From: Leucaena leucocephala
Lineage: Eukaryota; Streptophyta; Magnoliopsida; Fabales; Fabaceae
Assembly (NCBI GenBank): GCA_037074615.1
Contig: CM073560.1
Coordinates: 4,967,501-5,031,500, forward strand
Direction: 5' to 3'
Length of the DNA: 64,000 bases
This document shows positions 46,146 through 57,835 of the stretch, piece after piece; positions within the stretch are counted from its first letter, which is position 1; each line of letters opens with the position of its first letter. A model generated the notes under the pieces. The model saw only the letters and a program-made list of their open reading frames with translations, searched no databases and was not told where the DNA came from. The translations under genes and the position numbers were made by a program.

Positions 46146-46331
46146 ACCAACGGGTTGATCTAAATAGTAAACGATTCGGTATTGCTTAAATGAAGTCTCG
46201 AGTTTGAGTATTGGCATATGTAAAAAATTCCTGTTAGAAGATTCACCCACCATAGCTAGGTGTGCGATACGGGTCGAATTCAGATGTAGTCAGGGCAAAG
46301 TTCTAGTGAACTGAGTGAACAACAAAAATAA
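46146..46331 (+). mobile_element. SINE family A, plus-sense, with 17-bp target duplication
   Basis: ATAATTTCATACAATCC at 46129-46145 and 46332-46348. The 5' part has an A-box-like region (ttgatctaaatagtaaacg, decayed) and a B-box-like gagtttgagta. The body is 'gattcacccaccatagctag' to 'gtgaactgagtgaacaac' with an A-rich tail. Opposite in sense to the copy at 45539. Confidence 0.85.
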
Positions 46332-46724
46332 ATAATTTCATACAATCCCCGTCTTCTCCACTAGAAAGAAGACAAAACGCATGTCAAATTTGGCGTACTT
46401 GAATTTATTGCTTGGGGGCTCCACTCAATAAATATCCCTAAATTGGCCCAATCAACTGATCCAATCTATCGCTCATTTGTAAATTAAATTAGTTTTTTAG
46501 AGTTCAAGTGTATCTCTAATCGATAGTTAAAAATTAATTTTTTAAAAAATTAAAAATTAGTAAAATAAATTTTATTTCTTTTAACAAAATATTTTCTATG
46601 TGCACAGCCTAGTTTAAACCGGTAACATCATATTTAAGAGTTTAACCCTCTACCAACTGTATCATAATTTGTTGGTACATTAAATTAAGTTTTAATTAAA
46701 GCTAATTAAGCCTATTCCTCATTC
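46332..46724. other. Intergenic
   Basis: No gene or clear repeat seen. Confidence 0.3.
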
Positions 46725-46985
46725 TTTTTTTTTAGTACAAAATTTTTTAGAAAGAGGTTGGGCTTATCCACGATCTAAAGGCATGACGAAGTCTCCCTTT
46801 CTCCTACACGATACTAATGTCGAGTAGAGCGAGCCGTCAATTACCCTCAGGCATAAATCTAAGTACCCAAAAGCTATGATGTCTTCTCAAGCGCTACGAG
46901 TGGAACCACAATAAAATGATACTCCTAAAAAATCGAACACATTCTAAATAATCGTATGTCTTACCCTTTTGTAAGGTGAACCCTC
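46725..46985 (-). mobile_element. SINE family B, well-preserved body
   Basis: Plus strand: T-run, 'ggttgggcttatccacgatc', 'acactaatgtcgagtagagc'-like segment (acgatactaatgtcgag), 'attaccctcaggcataaatc', 'tgatgtcttctcaagcgc', 'aatcgtatgtcttaccc'. Minus-sense with A-tail at 46725. No clean target duplication found. Confidence 0.7.
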
Positions 46986-48206
46986 TTAATATTAACCACA
47001 ATAGATTAGAGGCCATTTGAAATTAGCCAAGCTTCACACAAAAAGGGCCCGTTGGTTTCATCATTTGGGCCTATGTCTGCAAATCAAATCCCAAGAATTT
47101 AATTGGGAAAATTTTTTATTTTTCCTTTTTCAAAAAAAAATCATTTTTTCCCATTAATTTTTAGAAGAAATAAAGTGACAAATCTAATGGAATGTTTAGC
47201 ATATATGTAAAATTTTATTCTATCCGCTTTTGCTGTGTTCCACCTTTTTTTTTATTTCTATAGGACAAAAAGAATATGTGTTTTAAAGAAATATTTATTA
47301 TTTTGATAGACCTAGAAGCAGCATCTTTAGTGTATACTGTATAATATAAGGGATAATATGACACTAACAAAGTAGAAATAGGTCAGACCTTTAATATGGA
47401 TTTATATCCAGATCTAGTTAAAATCTGATAAGGCATAATTTGTTTAACAAATAGGATAGGCTTCAGACCTATTTAAAGGCAATGAGCCATACTTTTTTTT
47501 CTTAAGGCCTGACCTACAAACCTACAGATATAGCCTATTTAATTATATGTAGTTTATAAATATATAAGTTTTGAAACCTACTTATAGCTTTTAGGACTTG
47601 AAATATGAAGTCTTTTTAAATGCCTATATTATATAATTAAACTTTTAAAAAAGCTTTAGGCCTAGTAAGACTTTCAAAGGTTTAGGTCTAAGCCTACAAA
47701 AAACCTATATATAGATTCAAACTTTATATTCTGATTACAGGGCCCAGGCCTATTTAACTAAAGCTTGGTATAGCTTAGCATATTTCTATCCCTATTGATA
47801 ATTACGCAGCAACGTTTGGATTGGAGAAGTTGGCAGAAATCAAGTGGTATAAATATTTAGAAGAATTAATGCTAATTTTAAATTATAATGCGTTGCCAAC
47901 TATAAATAATAATAAGTTTTATCCCACCAAGTATCAGTTATATGAATTGTATAGTATAATTATTTTTTATCAACAACTAAATTTTTAGTTATATTATTAA
48001 TCAAAATGTCTCATTTAATAACTTTATTAAATATTCTCTTTAGTCTTACTTCATGCCTTTCCAAAAGATTTTATAGTATATAATCTAAATCCTCACCAAT
48101 GATTCCAACAATTTCTTTTGTATAACTATATATCTATCTCAATATCCTCATCTATGCTATTTTGATTTTATACTCTTGTTGTTTTTTTAAAACCTAATAT
48201 TTACTA
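46986..48206. other. Intergenic with a degraded repeat
   Basis: Around 47385-47790 there are repeated AGGCCTA/TAGGTCT words (ggcttcagacctatttaaag, gggcccaggcctatttaac), probably a decayed hAT-type element whose ends I cannot fix. No gene. Confidence 0.4.
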
Positions 48207-48457
48207 CTCCTACAATCTTTAATATAGGGCATAATAAGTTGATATTGATTATAAATATAAAAAATATTTTATATATTTATCAATTTTTTCAAAATTACTT
48301 GTATTAATAATACTCTATCGACAATAATCAAGTAAGAGAGGGAGGGAGGGAGTTAAGGAAGATGATTAGGGTGTTTTAGAAAAAAAAATATAATATAACT
48401 AATTTCCTTAACCTAAATAAATTAGTTAAATATATTTTATATTAAAGATCAGATAGG
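48207..48457. mobile_element. Stowaway-like MITE
   Basis: Left CTCCTACAATCTTTAATATA after TA; right ...atattaaagatcagatagg before TA; 251 bp. Interior aataatcaagtaagagaggg as in other copies. Confidence 0.7.
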
Positions 48458-49424
48458 TATTATATAATATCACTACTCCACAGAACAAATATTCATTAGG
48501 GGCTGCATCAATTAAAATAAATAAATAAATAAGCATGCACACAGTTTCAATTCATCCCATGTACACTGAAATGGCAAGCCTCTTGACTTTCCCACTAACC
48601 AAACATGATCAAGAAGCTCAATATACATACTTATATATATATATATATATATATATTATTGGTGGCTGGAGTATACACTCCTTGTGCCTCACCAAAAAAT
48701 TAAAGCTATATAAATTTATTCTATGTTATATTGGAGGATGCGGTTTGTTCCCATGAGAATCCAACAATATCTGAGGGAGATAATGGTTAAAATATTAAAA
48801 ATATATACACGAACATTCCAAGCTCCTTCCTGGTATGTTGACTTGGGAATTGTATTTACAAGAGACAAAAAATCTGATACACTACATTCATTCATGTCTG
48901 ATGGTAGGGTGGTTCCTTTTGTTTTGTCTTCCTCTCTTTCTACTGTTTCCTCCTCAGACCTCACCGTCTAAATAGTGTTTGTTACTTACGTCAATTTCTT
49001 CATCATCATACTCCAACCTAACAACGTGTTCTTCTACCTACCAATTCTACACACACTGTATATCTTTTTGTCTGTTTTCTTTGACACAGACAACACTATG
49101 TTCATGGCATTCTTGTGTGTCTTCTTCTTCTTCTCTTTCTTTAGATCCAATTTTAATTCTGGATTTGTTCTTTGATACTCTCCCATGGTCGCCATGCATG
49201 TTTTGACCAAATTATTAATCATCTTCTTGTTTCTTTGCCAACCCATTTGGATATGTTCAATGGATCTTCATACCCTCCATAACAACACCACAAATTATTT
49301 ATTCAGATTTTGTCTCAAACAATAATAGATAGGCCAAGTTCATTTAATATATAAAAACATGTGAATATATAAAACCTACTCTCAATATATCTATATTTTA
49401 TTATTAACATGGTGTGTTTATTTT
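48458..49424. other. Intergenic
   Basis: Contains (TA)n near 48634-48656. A CT-rich patch (48900-49150) creates overlapping ORFs that I consider chance. No gene supported. Confidence 0.35.
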
Positions 49425-49705
49425 TTTTTATTTTTTTAGTATAAAAATTTTTAAAAAAGGGTTGAGCTTACTCACAATTTAAGAGTAAGACAAAATTTCC
49501 TTTTCTTCTAGGCGATATCAATGTCGGATAGGGTGAGCTGTCTATTACCCTCAGGCTTAAATTTAAACACCTATGAGCTAAAATGTCTCCTCAAATGCCT
49601 TGAGTAGAACCATAATAAAATAATATTTCTCAAAAATCGAATACATTCTAAATTGTCGTATGTCTTACTCTTTTACTAATTAACCCTACGAGAATAATAG
49701 GTTGA
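49425..49705 (-). mobile_element. SINE family B, with 12-bp target duplication
   Basis: TGTGTTTATTTT at 49413-49424 and 49706-49717. Minus-sense: 5' end near 49705, with a B-box-like word (gtattcgatttttg in RC), the body shared with 46725, and an A-tail (T-run from about 49425). ~280 bp, probably near full length. Confidence 0.8.
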
Positions 49706-49872
49706 TGTGTTTATTTTGTGTAGTGCAATTTAGCCGTATGTGGCCGCACGTTGGGCTTTCAAACCTAGAAATTCAATGACTGAAACTTATAATGGTTTTA
49801 TGAAAAAAAAACAGAGGAAGGGACATACAAATATTTGAATCACATGGGAATCCATCTCAAGTTCACATGAGA

Positions 49873-50391
49873 TAGAGTGTATATTTGGATAAGATTTTAA
49901 AAAATGAACTTATGAAAAAATAGATTTTTGGACAGTTTATGGAAAAAGGCTTTTAAAGAAGAGCTTATAAAAAAAATGGGCCTGAACAAATAAATATTTG
50001 GATAATTATTTTTAGAATGACTTTTTATATTGGTAAATTAATAAAAAGTGTATGATTTGATTAAAAGTATGAGAGAGAGGATAGAGAAGAGAGAGGAGAA
50101 AATGTGGAGAAGAGAGATGGGAGAGGAGATAGGATAGAGAAGAGAGATGAGAGAGGAGATATGGTATAAAAAAAGTAAGGGTAATATAATAATTGGATAG
50201 TCCATGAGTTTTTTTACTGTTCTAAAAGCCAGTTTCAGTAGATTATTCAAAACTATAATTTTAAACTGGGGTTTAGGCCAAAAACACTTATGGACAAATA
50301 CAGTTATTTGTTTTAAAAAAATTTAAATTAGGATTTTGTCAAAAAAAAAAACTTATAAAATTATAGTTTTGATAATTTTCAAACCGGCTCA
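49873..50391. mobile_element. PIF/Harbinger-like MITE, decayed ends
   Basis: Starts agagtgtatatttggataag, ends aattttcaaaccggctca. Core of gagagagg words, and the family segment 'ggatagtccatgagtttttt'. Lies tail-to-tail with the next copy. Confidence 0.6.
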
Positions 50392-50545
50392 TATAATGAG
50401 AATAATTGTTTACTCTTGGACACTAATAAAGTCACTCTTGCCCAAGAAATAATAATTATTATTATTAAAAAAATGAACACATGCAATGCTGGAGATTTAT
50501 ATCAATTAAGGGGGGAAAGTATTTCTTATAGCGGTCAAATCTGAT

Positions 50546-51154
50546 GGGCCTGTTTGGTGAGGCCGTAAATTGCGGTTTTAAAAGAGTTTTTAGCCCAAAC
50601 TTCGGTTTGGAGAAATTTTAAAATAAACAGATTTATTTGTCCATAAGTGCTTTTGGACAAAACCATGGTTTAAAACCATGGTTTTGAATAAGCTATTTAA
50701 AATAGCTTTTTCAACAGTAAAAGCACTTATGGACTATCCAATTACTATCTTATCCCTATTTTTTCTTACACCCTCTCTCCTCTCTCCTACTTTTTCTTAC
50801 ATCCTCTCTCCTCTCTCCTACTTTTATTACACCCTCTCTCCTCTCTCCTACTTTTTCTTACATCCTCTCTCCTCTCTCCTACTTTTATTACACCCTCTCT
50901 CCTTTCTCCTCTCTTCCCTCTCTCCTCTCTCTTCTCTTTTCTCTAATCTCCCCTCTCTCTTACTTTAAATCAAATCATACCCTTTTTGGTAATTTTTCAC
51001 CATAAAAAGTCATTCTAAAAATAACTATCCAAACATATATTTATTCAAAACCACTTTTTTTCCATAAACTCTTCTCCAGAAGTACTTTTTCATAAGTTAT
51101 CCATAAACCTTTTTTTTTATAAACTTTTTTTTAAAATCCTATCCAAACAGGCCC
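50546..51154. mobile_element. PIF/Harbinger-like MITE with intact 12-bp ends
   Basis: GGGCCTGTTTGG at the left and CCAAACAGGCCC at the right, flanked by GAT on both sides (50543-50545, 51155-51157). The centre is a CT-rich minisatellite (ccctctctcctctctcctac repeated four times, 50768-50960). The ORF through it is compositional. Opposite in orientation to the copy at 49873. Confidence 0.8.
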
Positions 51155-51847
51155 GATGTCAGAAATCGATCAAATAAAGACAAATTGCTGGATTATAGAC
51201 CGTGCACATATAGTAACAAAGCAAAATTAACGATTTAATTCATGAAGAGTTTAAGGCGTCAATCTTTTTAAGTTTCAGCCATTTATTCTATTGGTTTTTA
51301 CACTTTATGATTAAGCTGCAATTCCATTTTTAAATGACTAGATTTTTTTTTAACAAAAAATATGAAGACTAACAGATTAAATGACTAAAATTTGAAGAAG
51401 CGGATTGGAAGGTTGAATTTAAAAAATATAGTTGTAACCAAATCAAAGAAGAGAAATATAAATCTAAATCTCGATAAATATATTTGTTGAGAGATATAAA
51501 AATATTTTGTGTTTTAAGTTTTGAAAAAGATTAATTTCCAACACAAAATAGCTTGTGGGAGACCCTTAATTAAATAAAAATAATAATAAGATGCAAGTCA
51601 TTCCAGAAAAAAAAATCATCATCTTTAGACATACTCTCAAAGATGCTATATTCACCAACAAATACTCCCTCATGATGCAACAAAGTATAGAAGTGGAACA
51701 TTTGGAGCATTCATTATTTTTTTTCATTCCTACCCTTCATTTTGATTAATTTGGTAGTCAAAATACAATGAAAAAGAAATTAGAGAAGCTAGTTTAGCGA
51801 TAGGTAAATAATACTTTAGGCTCCCAGAATTTAAATCCATAAATAAT
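51155..51847. other. Intergenic
   Basis: AT-rich; no gene seen. Confidence 0.35.
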
Positions 51848-52106
51848 ACTTTTCTTATCTTTAATATAAAATTTAATTAAAAATTAATCTTAATTCTAAA
51901 TATAAGATATATTTTTTATATTTATATATTTTTTTAAATTATCCCTATTGATACTCCCTTAACAATAATCAAATAAGCAAAGAGAGAAAGAATTAAAGAA
52001 AATAATTATAGTATTTTAAGAAAAAATTATTATATTAACTATTTTAATTTATTTTTTTAATCTAATTAAATTAATTAAATAAATTTTATATTAATCATCC
52101 AAGGAG
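51848..52106. mobile_element. Stowaway-like MITE, decayed
   Basis: Left CTTTTCTTATCTTTAATATA after TA, right ...ttatattaatcatccaaggag before TA; interior tattgatactcccttaacaa shared with other copies. Confidence 0.6.
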
Positions 52107-52499
52107 TAATATTTTAACCCTGACATCTATTTTGATTTCAATGAGGTTTTAGCATCCAGTTCATCTTATGCCTGATGAATAATGATAATGATAAACTGCT
52201 AATTAGAGTGAAAAGCAAATCAAAACGTAGCCTTTTTTCATGGGGACTTTGGAAAGAGCAATCTTTCCTTTTTATGGTTTGTATTCTTTCGGTGCATCCA
52301 CCACATCAAAAAAGAAGATTTTTTATACTTTTAGTTTTTAATTCAACGAATGTGACAGCTTGTGTTACTTTTCTCCCTCAAAATTCAAATCCCTTTCAAC
52401 TTTCAAGTTCAGTAAAGTCACATACAGGACAGATCTAAGTCCCCTGGGTTTCATTCTCGTCAATCATTCTTTCACAAAACCATAAAATATCTATCAACC
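52107..52499. other. Intergenic
   Basis: An 87-codon ORF at 52175 has no recognisable domain and I treat it as chance. Confidence 0.3.
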
Positions 52500-52950
52500 T
52501 ATTTAAATAAGAATTTAAAAAAATTATAAAAAAAAATTAGATAATTTTAAATTAAAAAAAACTTATAAAAAAATAATTCTAAATAAATAAGTATTTAGAT
52601 AATTATTACTAAAAAAAATTTATAATTAAAAAATTATCATATGGGTATAATTTTATTAAAAATATGAAAGAAGGGAGAGAGTAAAGAAGATAAAAGAGAG
52701 GTAAGAAATGGTGGAAAAGAGAAAGGAGAAAAGGTATAAGAAAAAATAATAATTAGATAGTCTATAAACTTTTTTACTATTCTATAAGTTAGTCTCAATA
52801 ACTTATCTAAAAATTTAATTTTAAATTATGATCTGGTTTAAAAGAACTTTTAAAAAAATATAGTTATTTATTTTTTAAAAAATTAAACTAATATTTAAAT
52901 AAAAAATCTTTTTAAAACTATAGAGTTAGATATTCGCCAAACACGCATTT
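52500..52950. mobile_element. PIF/Harbinger-like MITE, decayed
   Basis: Family segments 'aaataaataagtatttagat', gaaagaagggagagag core, 'gatagtctataaacttttt' and 'gttagtctcaataacttatc'; the end (attcgccaaacacgc) resembles CCAAACA. Boundaries approximate. Confidence 0.5.
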
Positions 52951-53217
52951 AATCTCACAAATCTTGTGAAATGCACAAAAGGACAATCGCTCTATTTTTA
53001 AGGTCTTTTCATTATGTATCAGCCATAAAGATTTAAATTCTCTGAGAATATTAATTACTCCTTCTTATCATTAATATATGATCCATCCTTTAGTACAAAT
53101 TACCCTACATATTATACTATAAAATGGATTTTACATCACCGCGATGAGAGGAAGATCTTTATTTACTCTATTAAAAAATAAATTTGTAATTAACCCTCAA
53201 TAGTATTAAATTTTAAT

Positions 53218-53832
53218 TTCAAACATATTTAGATAAATTTTTAAAAACTAATTTATAAAAAAATATTTTTTTGATAATTTTTAGAAAATAACTTCTAAAG
53301 AATAGCTTATGAAAAAATAATTATAAATAAATAAGTATTTAGATAGTTATTATTAAAAGAATTTTTGTGATTGATAAATTATTAGAAAATATATAAGATA
53401 AAAAAAATAATTTGTTGCCATCAGTGTTTACTCCTCTTCTACTGTCTCCCTCCTCCACTCGTCTCACTCCTCTACTGTTCTCCTCCTCCATTCGTCTTTC
53501 ACTGTCATTCCTCCTCCACTATCTCCCACCTCCAAACAATCGAAGTCCACGGAAGTGAAAAAAAAAAATGGGGATGGCTGAGAGAGAGAAAAGATGAGAG
53601 AGAAAATATAAAAAAATAAAAATAAAATAATAATTAGGTAATCTATAAATTTTTTTTACTATTTTAAAAATTATTTTTAATAGTTCATCTAAAATTATAA
53701 TTTTAAATGATAGTTTAGTTTATAAATTATTTTAAATAAATATAATTATTTATTTTAAAAAAAAATTAAACTAAAATTTGTATCAAAAGACATTTTAAAA
53801 CTTTATTCTTAGAATAATCTACACAGGCACTT
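53218..53832. mobile_element. PIF/Harbinger-like MITE with CT-rich core, decayed
   Basis: Starts aacatatttagataaatttt and ends near aataatctacacaggcac. Core 53425-53540 is a CT-rich repeat of ctcctccact words, like that of the 11091 copy. Confidence 0.5.
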
Positions 53833-54074
53833 AATAGTTAATATCTTTTAACTGAGACTAAATTGAAAGAGATGGGGCATAAAAGAAAAGAAGAGAGCTA
53901 GAAACAGTAAAAAGAAATATCGTGAGAAGAGAACTAGAGAAGTAACTTGAATTAAATAGAAACTGAAGTATGATACAAGGAAGCTAACTGAAACTAAGCT
54001 AAGTCAGAAACCAAGCACAATCATGAACTCATGAAACTTCTCTCTGCTTTCCTTTTCAAACTCTCTAAAGCCAG

Positions 54075-54956
54075 TCAGAGAAACAGAGCATCATAAATCT
54101 CTGTGAATACTTCCACAATGATCTTGTGATGGTGATATGAATTCAGTGACAGAAAACACTGCAACAGATTATCCAAATCCCCCGGAGCAAATATCTGTCT
54201 CTCCACTATCATTTCCACCATTGACGTCCTGAAATCATTGTAAGGATCACTCGAACGTTTCACGACGGCAAAGCTATCCTTCACCTTCACCGCCTTCGCC
54301 GGTATTGGCAGAACACTATCCATCTCAGAAGAATTTCCCTTCTTAGAACTGACCCGACAGCCATAGCCCGGGTTTCTCCGGCGAGAACTATGCCTCCGGC
54401 GGAAGCGGCGGGACCGTGAGGAATCAGAGGAGCTACTTTTAGAAGAGAAAAGAGTCTCTGTTTCGTCATATTCGTCGTCGTCGTCGTCGTCGTCGCTGCT
54501 ATACCACCAATTCCCTCCAAAATCATATTCGTCTTTCATCTCCTTTTGATTAATTTTCATCTGAGTATTCTTCTTCTTCGTCGTCGTCGTCGACTTCCTC
54601 CTTTTCTTTGTATCCTTCTTCTTTCTCGCTGATTCTTTCACTTTCTCGGAAAAACCAAACTCATGCTCGCAGCTACGAGAAGCAGGAAAACAAGCCGACC
54701 TACCATGGAAGTCGTCACAGAAGGAATCAAAGCAACGAACTTGAAGAGATTCTGAGGTTTCTGAGGATTTGGGTCTGAAGATGGAAGGAAAAGGACGAAG
54801 CCGAGGGGACCTGGGTTCGATGAGATGCGAGGAGGGTGGCTGGTAATGTGGAGCGAAGACGGCTTTTTCCATGACATCTGAGAAGTTTCGGGTCCTGCAA
54901 GACCCGAAGGAGGATCTGAACATGCGAGAGACCCGTATTTTGAGTCTGTTTTCCAT
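54075..54956 (-). CDS. OVATE family protein (transcriptional repressor)
   Basis: 293 aa, intronless, as usual for OFPs. OFPs are nuclear repressors that partner with TALE homeodomain proteins and shape organs. I chose the start MENRLKIRVSRMFRSSFGSC at 54956 because this N-terminus matches OFP7/OFP8-type proteins; an in-frame ATG at 55073 would add 39 residues of leader-like sequence. The middle is Lys/Ser-rich with a nine-residue acidic tract (DDDDDDDEYD) encoded by a GTC/GAC repeat near 54473-54493. The OVATE domain occupies the last ~55 residues: PYNDFRTSMVEMIVERQIFA, then LLQCFLSLNSYHHHKIIVEV and FTEIYDALF. The frame is intact. I cannot assign an exact OFP number. Confidence 0.92.
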   Translation of the reverse strand: MENRLKIRVSRMFRSSFGSCRTRNFSDVMEKAVFAPHYQPPSSHLIEPRSPRLRPFPSIFRPKSSETSESLQVRCFDSFCDDFHGRSACFPASRSCEHEFGFSEKVKESARKKKDTKKRRKSTTTTKKKNTQMKINQKEMKDEYDFGGNWWYSSDDDDDDDEYDETETLFSSKSSSSDSSRSRRFRRRHSSRRRNPGYGCRVSSKKGNSSEMDSVLPIPAKAVKVKDSFAVVKRSSDPYNDFRTSMVEMIVERQIFAPGDLDNLLQCFLSLNSYHHHKIIVEVFTEIYDALFL

Positions 54957-55554
54957 CACAGTTAGAGAGAGAGAGAGTACTGTGGATCGAAGAAAGATGG
55001 GATTTTGAAGAAGAAAGGGCGTTGGGTTCTGAGGGGAAACGGTGGGAGAAGGAAGATATATAAATAAATGCATGATGAAGGAGGAGGAATGGAGGAAGAA
55101 TCGTAATGGAAAATTTAATAATTAATATATTATATAGAAATAAATAAACAAATAAATACGGTCATGCTGTTTTGTTGCTCGTCGTCTTCTTTGTACTGAA
55201 TTACTCATTGTCCAGCTTTTTCGGGAGAGAAAAAAAGGACTATAGCTTTTAAAATTAAAGTAAAAAACTTTTGAACTTTTTTTTATATTATTGATTAGAT
55301 TATATTATTGGGTATTTAGTTTTAAAATTTATGATTACTCCTCTTAGCATAAATATTTTTTTAAAAAAATTAAATTTAAAAATTAAAAAATATAATAGAG
55401 TCTTATACTATTAGACTAACAAAAAAACTCTTAAAATTTTAACAAAGAGTTGAATGGTGAATTTCTCCTTAAAAGTATTCTATAAAGTGCAACTAGTATT
55501 TTTAACTTTTGATTACCGTAATATTTTTTAAGATTTTTAAGGAAAATAAGACTT
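54957..55554. other. Leader/promoter side of the OVATE gene and intergenic DNA
   Basis: A GA/CT tract (agagagagagag near 54965) precedes the start on the minus strand, and a TATA-like ttatatat (minus strand, near 55055-55062) lies about 100 bp upstream. Beyond 55130 the DNA is AT-rich without a gene. Confidence 0.4.
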
Positions 55555-55728
55555 TTTTTTGTCCACCCGGTTCACCGGAGCTTTGCCCCGATTACATCCG
55601 GATCCGACACGCGTCGCGCACCTGGCTATGGTGGGTGAGTCTCCCAACGGGGATTTTCTGCGTACGCCAAGACTCGAACTCGAGACTTCGCATACCAAGT
55701 CGCTTACCACTCAGACCAACCCCGTTAG
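55555..55728 (-). mobile_element. SINE family A, full-length copy with perfect 17-bp duplication
   Basis: TAAGGAAAATAAGACTT at 55538-55554 and 55729-55745. On the minus strand the 5' part reads like a tRNA gene: A box ttggtctgagtggtaagc, B box gagttcgagtctt about 30 bp on. Then come the family body (actcacccaccatagccag, atccggatgtaatcgggg, ccggtgaaccgggtggac) and an A-tail. Least mutated copy in the window. Confidence 0.92.
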
Positions 55729-55745
55729 TAAGGAAAATAAGACTT

Positions 55746-56183
55746 AAAATTCTTATAAAGGTTTAAATGAATATGTTTAGACTTTGCTCACAGGCCCTAA
55801 CTAAAAGAAAGTTTGGACTTTGCTGACGTTCATGGAGTGCTTACACAAAGTTGGTTTTGCATTTGAACAATCTTGAGCGAGGTATAGAGTCAAAATTTAA
55901 AACTATAAACCATTTTTTAATATTAATAACAAGTTATCGGATCCTTCTTCTAATTTGAATATTAATAAGCTAAAAAACAATTTGCCAAACGAAAGTTTAA
56001 GATACTAATTACTTCTTTAAAAGAATCTATGAGTTGTGAGACAAAATTGATCTTTATTTTAACCCTAGTTAAAATCATTTAACTAACTATTAACATTGAT
56101 CAGATATTATTATATGATAACATCACACCATTTTTTAATTTTTCAAGAGAATATTGGGCAAATCAAAAGTTAATGATACCAAT
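55746..56183. other. Intergenic
   Basis: No gene or repeat boundary seen. Confidence 0.3.
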
Positions 56184-56762
56184 TAGAGGTGTTCATGGGA
56201 TGGGACTGGAACAACCCCGTCCTGTGTTTCATCCCGTCCTGTTCAAGACTGGGACAGGATATCCTAAATTTTATTTAAAAAAAATTAGACTACTAGATAT
56301 TTTATGTACAGTCTGTTTATTAGTAACATATAATTAGAATGCAAAAAATAATAGAAAAAATTAAATTCTCCTTATTATTATTACCAACTTAAAATAATAA
56401 ATATTATTAATTATACTACAAATACAATTACTTTTTCAATTTTTTTACTTCACCAACTGAAGTTATTATTTCATTTGCAAAGAAACAAATACATGTAAGG
56501 AAGAGAAAAATAAAATTATCTAATAAATAATATGATATAACTAATACTATTTTTTATTTTTATTATTTTAAAAAAACATAAATAGAATATATTTTTTTAT
56601 TTTTAAAAAAAAATATTCGGGACGGGACAAAGTCCTCAGGGTCAGACCGAGACCCGTCCCAGTTTATCCTGTCCCAACCCTTCACGGGACGGGGCGAATC
56701 CGTCCTGAATTACCCGAAACCGGGTCGGAATAACTCAGGACAAAAAAATTTGAACACCCTTA
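56184..56762. mobile_element. hAT-type MITE with 8-bp duplication
   Basis: Ends TAGAGGTGTTCATGGG and TTTGAACACCCTTA; ATACCAAT at 56176-56183 and 56763-56770. GC-rich subterminal words (gggacgggac, cccgtccc) around an AT-rich centre, the same layout as 19490-20269 but with different words. Confidence 0.85.
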
Positions 56763-57477
56763 ATACCAATTATAGCTAATCGTCGGGTCAAAATTTCCCT
56801 TAACCCTTCAATAAACTATTGATTATTGTTGGGCTATTAATTTTTATCAATAAAATTATTTGTAGGTGAAGTAAGTATTTCCCTAAAAGATAATAAATAA
56901 ACAAAAATTATAATTTTTAAATATATTTGCATAATCTAATTATTCGGACAATGATAATAGTGAATTTGATTTCTTGCTTTAGATGGCCTAAAAACTTTTT
57001 GTTATTCTCGATAAATTTAACCGGTAATTAACTTTAAGATATTTATAATTTTCTGAGCGAACCCTTAAGAGATTTATTTTAATAATATGATTGGGAAAAA
57101 ATCGGTTTTTGTTTATAAATATAATAGTCCTCCCATATGAATTGGCCGACTTCTACGTGTAAGAACTAAGAAGTTTCGAACTCCGAAGTCCGAAGAGATC
57201 AAATCATAAATATTAACAGTTTTCGAAAAACTAAAAATATATATAATATAAAATTGTTTCTTATACTCTACGTTAGAATATTATTTGAAGATAGACAAAT
57301 GAAGTTGTTATTCATTTTTCCAAGGCAACATCTGGAATTTATAAGGTGCTATGAAGAATCTCGAAGAGATATTACTAGAGCTGGAAGTAAAGCAAGCAGA
57401 AAAAGCTTATCTATTTAAAATTTTATAAGTTTTTCAAAAGAAATTTGCATCTTTCTTTATATATTAAGTATTTTATA
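56763..57477. other. Intergenic
   Basis: AT-rich; no gene seen. Confidence 0.35.
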
Positions 57478-57835
57478 TATATTTATATTAAATTTTATTT
57501 TATTCTTTTAAATTTAAAAAATATATTTTAATCTTTAACTTTATTTAAAAAAATATTAACTTAACAAATTTAAAATAATATCTGTATAATTAAATGCTAA
57601 AATATGTTTGTATTTTAATATTTTAATATAATATTTTTATTTTTATTTCATAGTCTAAGTTTAATTTTAAGTTTATTATTTTAAATTTATTGAGTCAATA
57701 TTTTTTGTTAGTAAAATTAACAATGTTAAATTTAAATAATTAAAATTATATTTTTATACTTAAGGAACTATAATAAAAATTAATATAAATATAAATAATT
57801 AAATATATACTTTAGCCATTAAACAAGTTAAAATG
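57478..57835. repeat. MITE-like element, second copy of the 2775 family
   Basis: Left end tatatttatattaaatttta then cttttaaatttaaaaaatat; right end aaaattaatataaatataa. Same architecture as 2775-3150, including the central ataatttttatatc-like segments. Confidence 0.55.

Noticed and set aside
48716..49246. Cluster of overlapping short ORFs on both strands
   Set aside because: CT-rich composition keeps frames open; no codon bias, domain or splice context supports a gene.
50678..50968. 96-codon Leu/Ser/Pro-rich ORF
   Set aside because: Reading of the CT-rich minisatellite in a MITE.
55555..55745. Possible tRNA gene from A and B boxes
   Set aside because: No full cloverleaf can be formed, and the A-tail plus 17-bp duplication identify a SINE.
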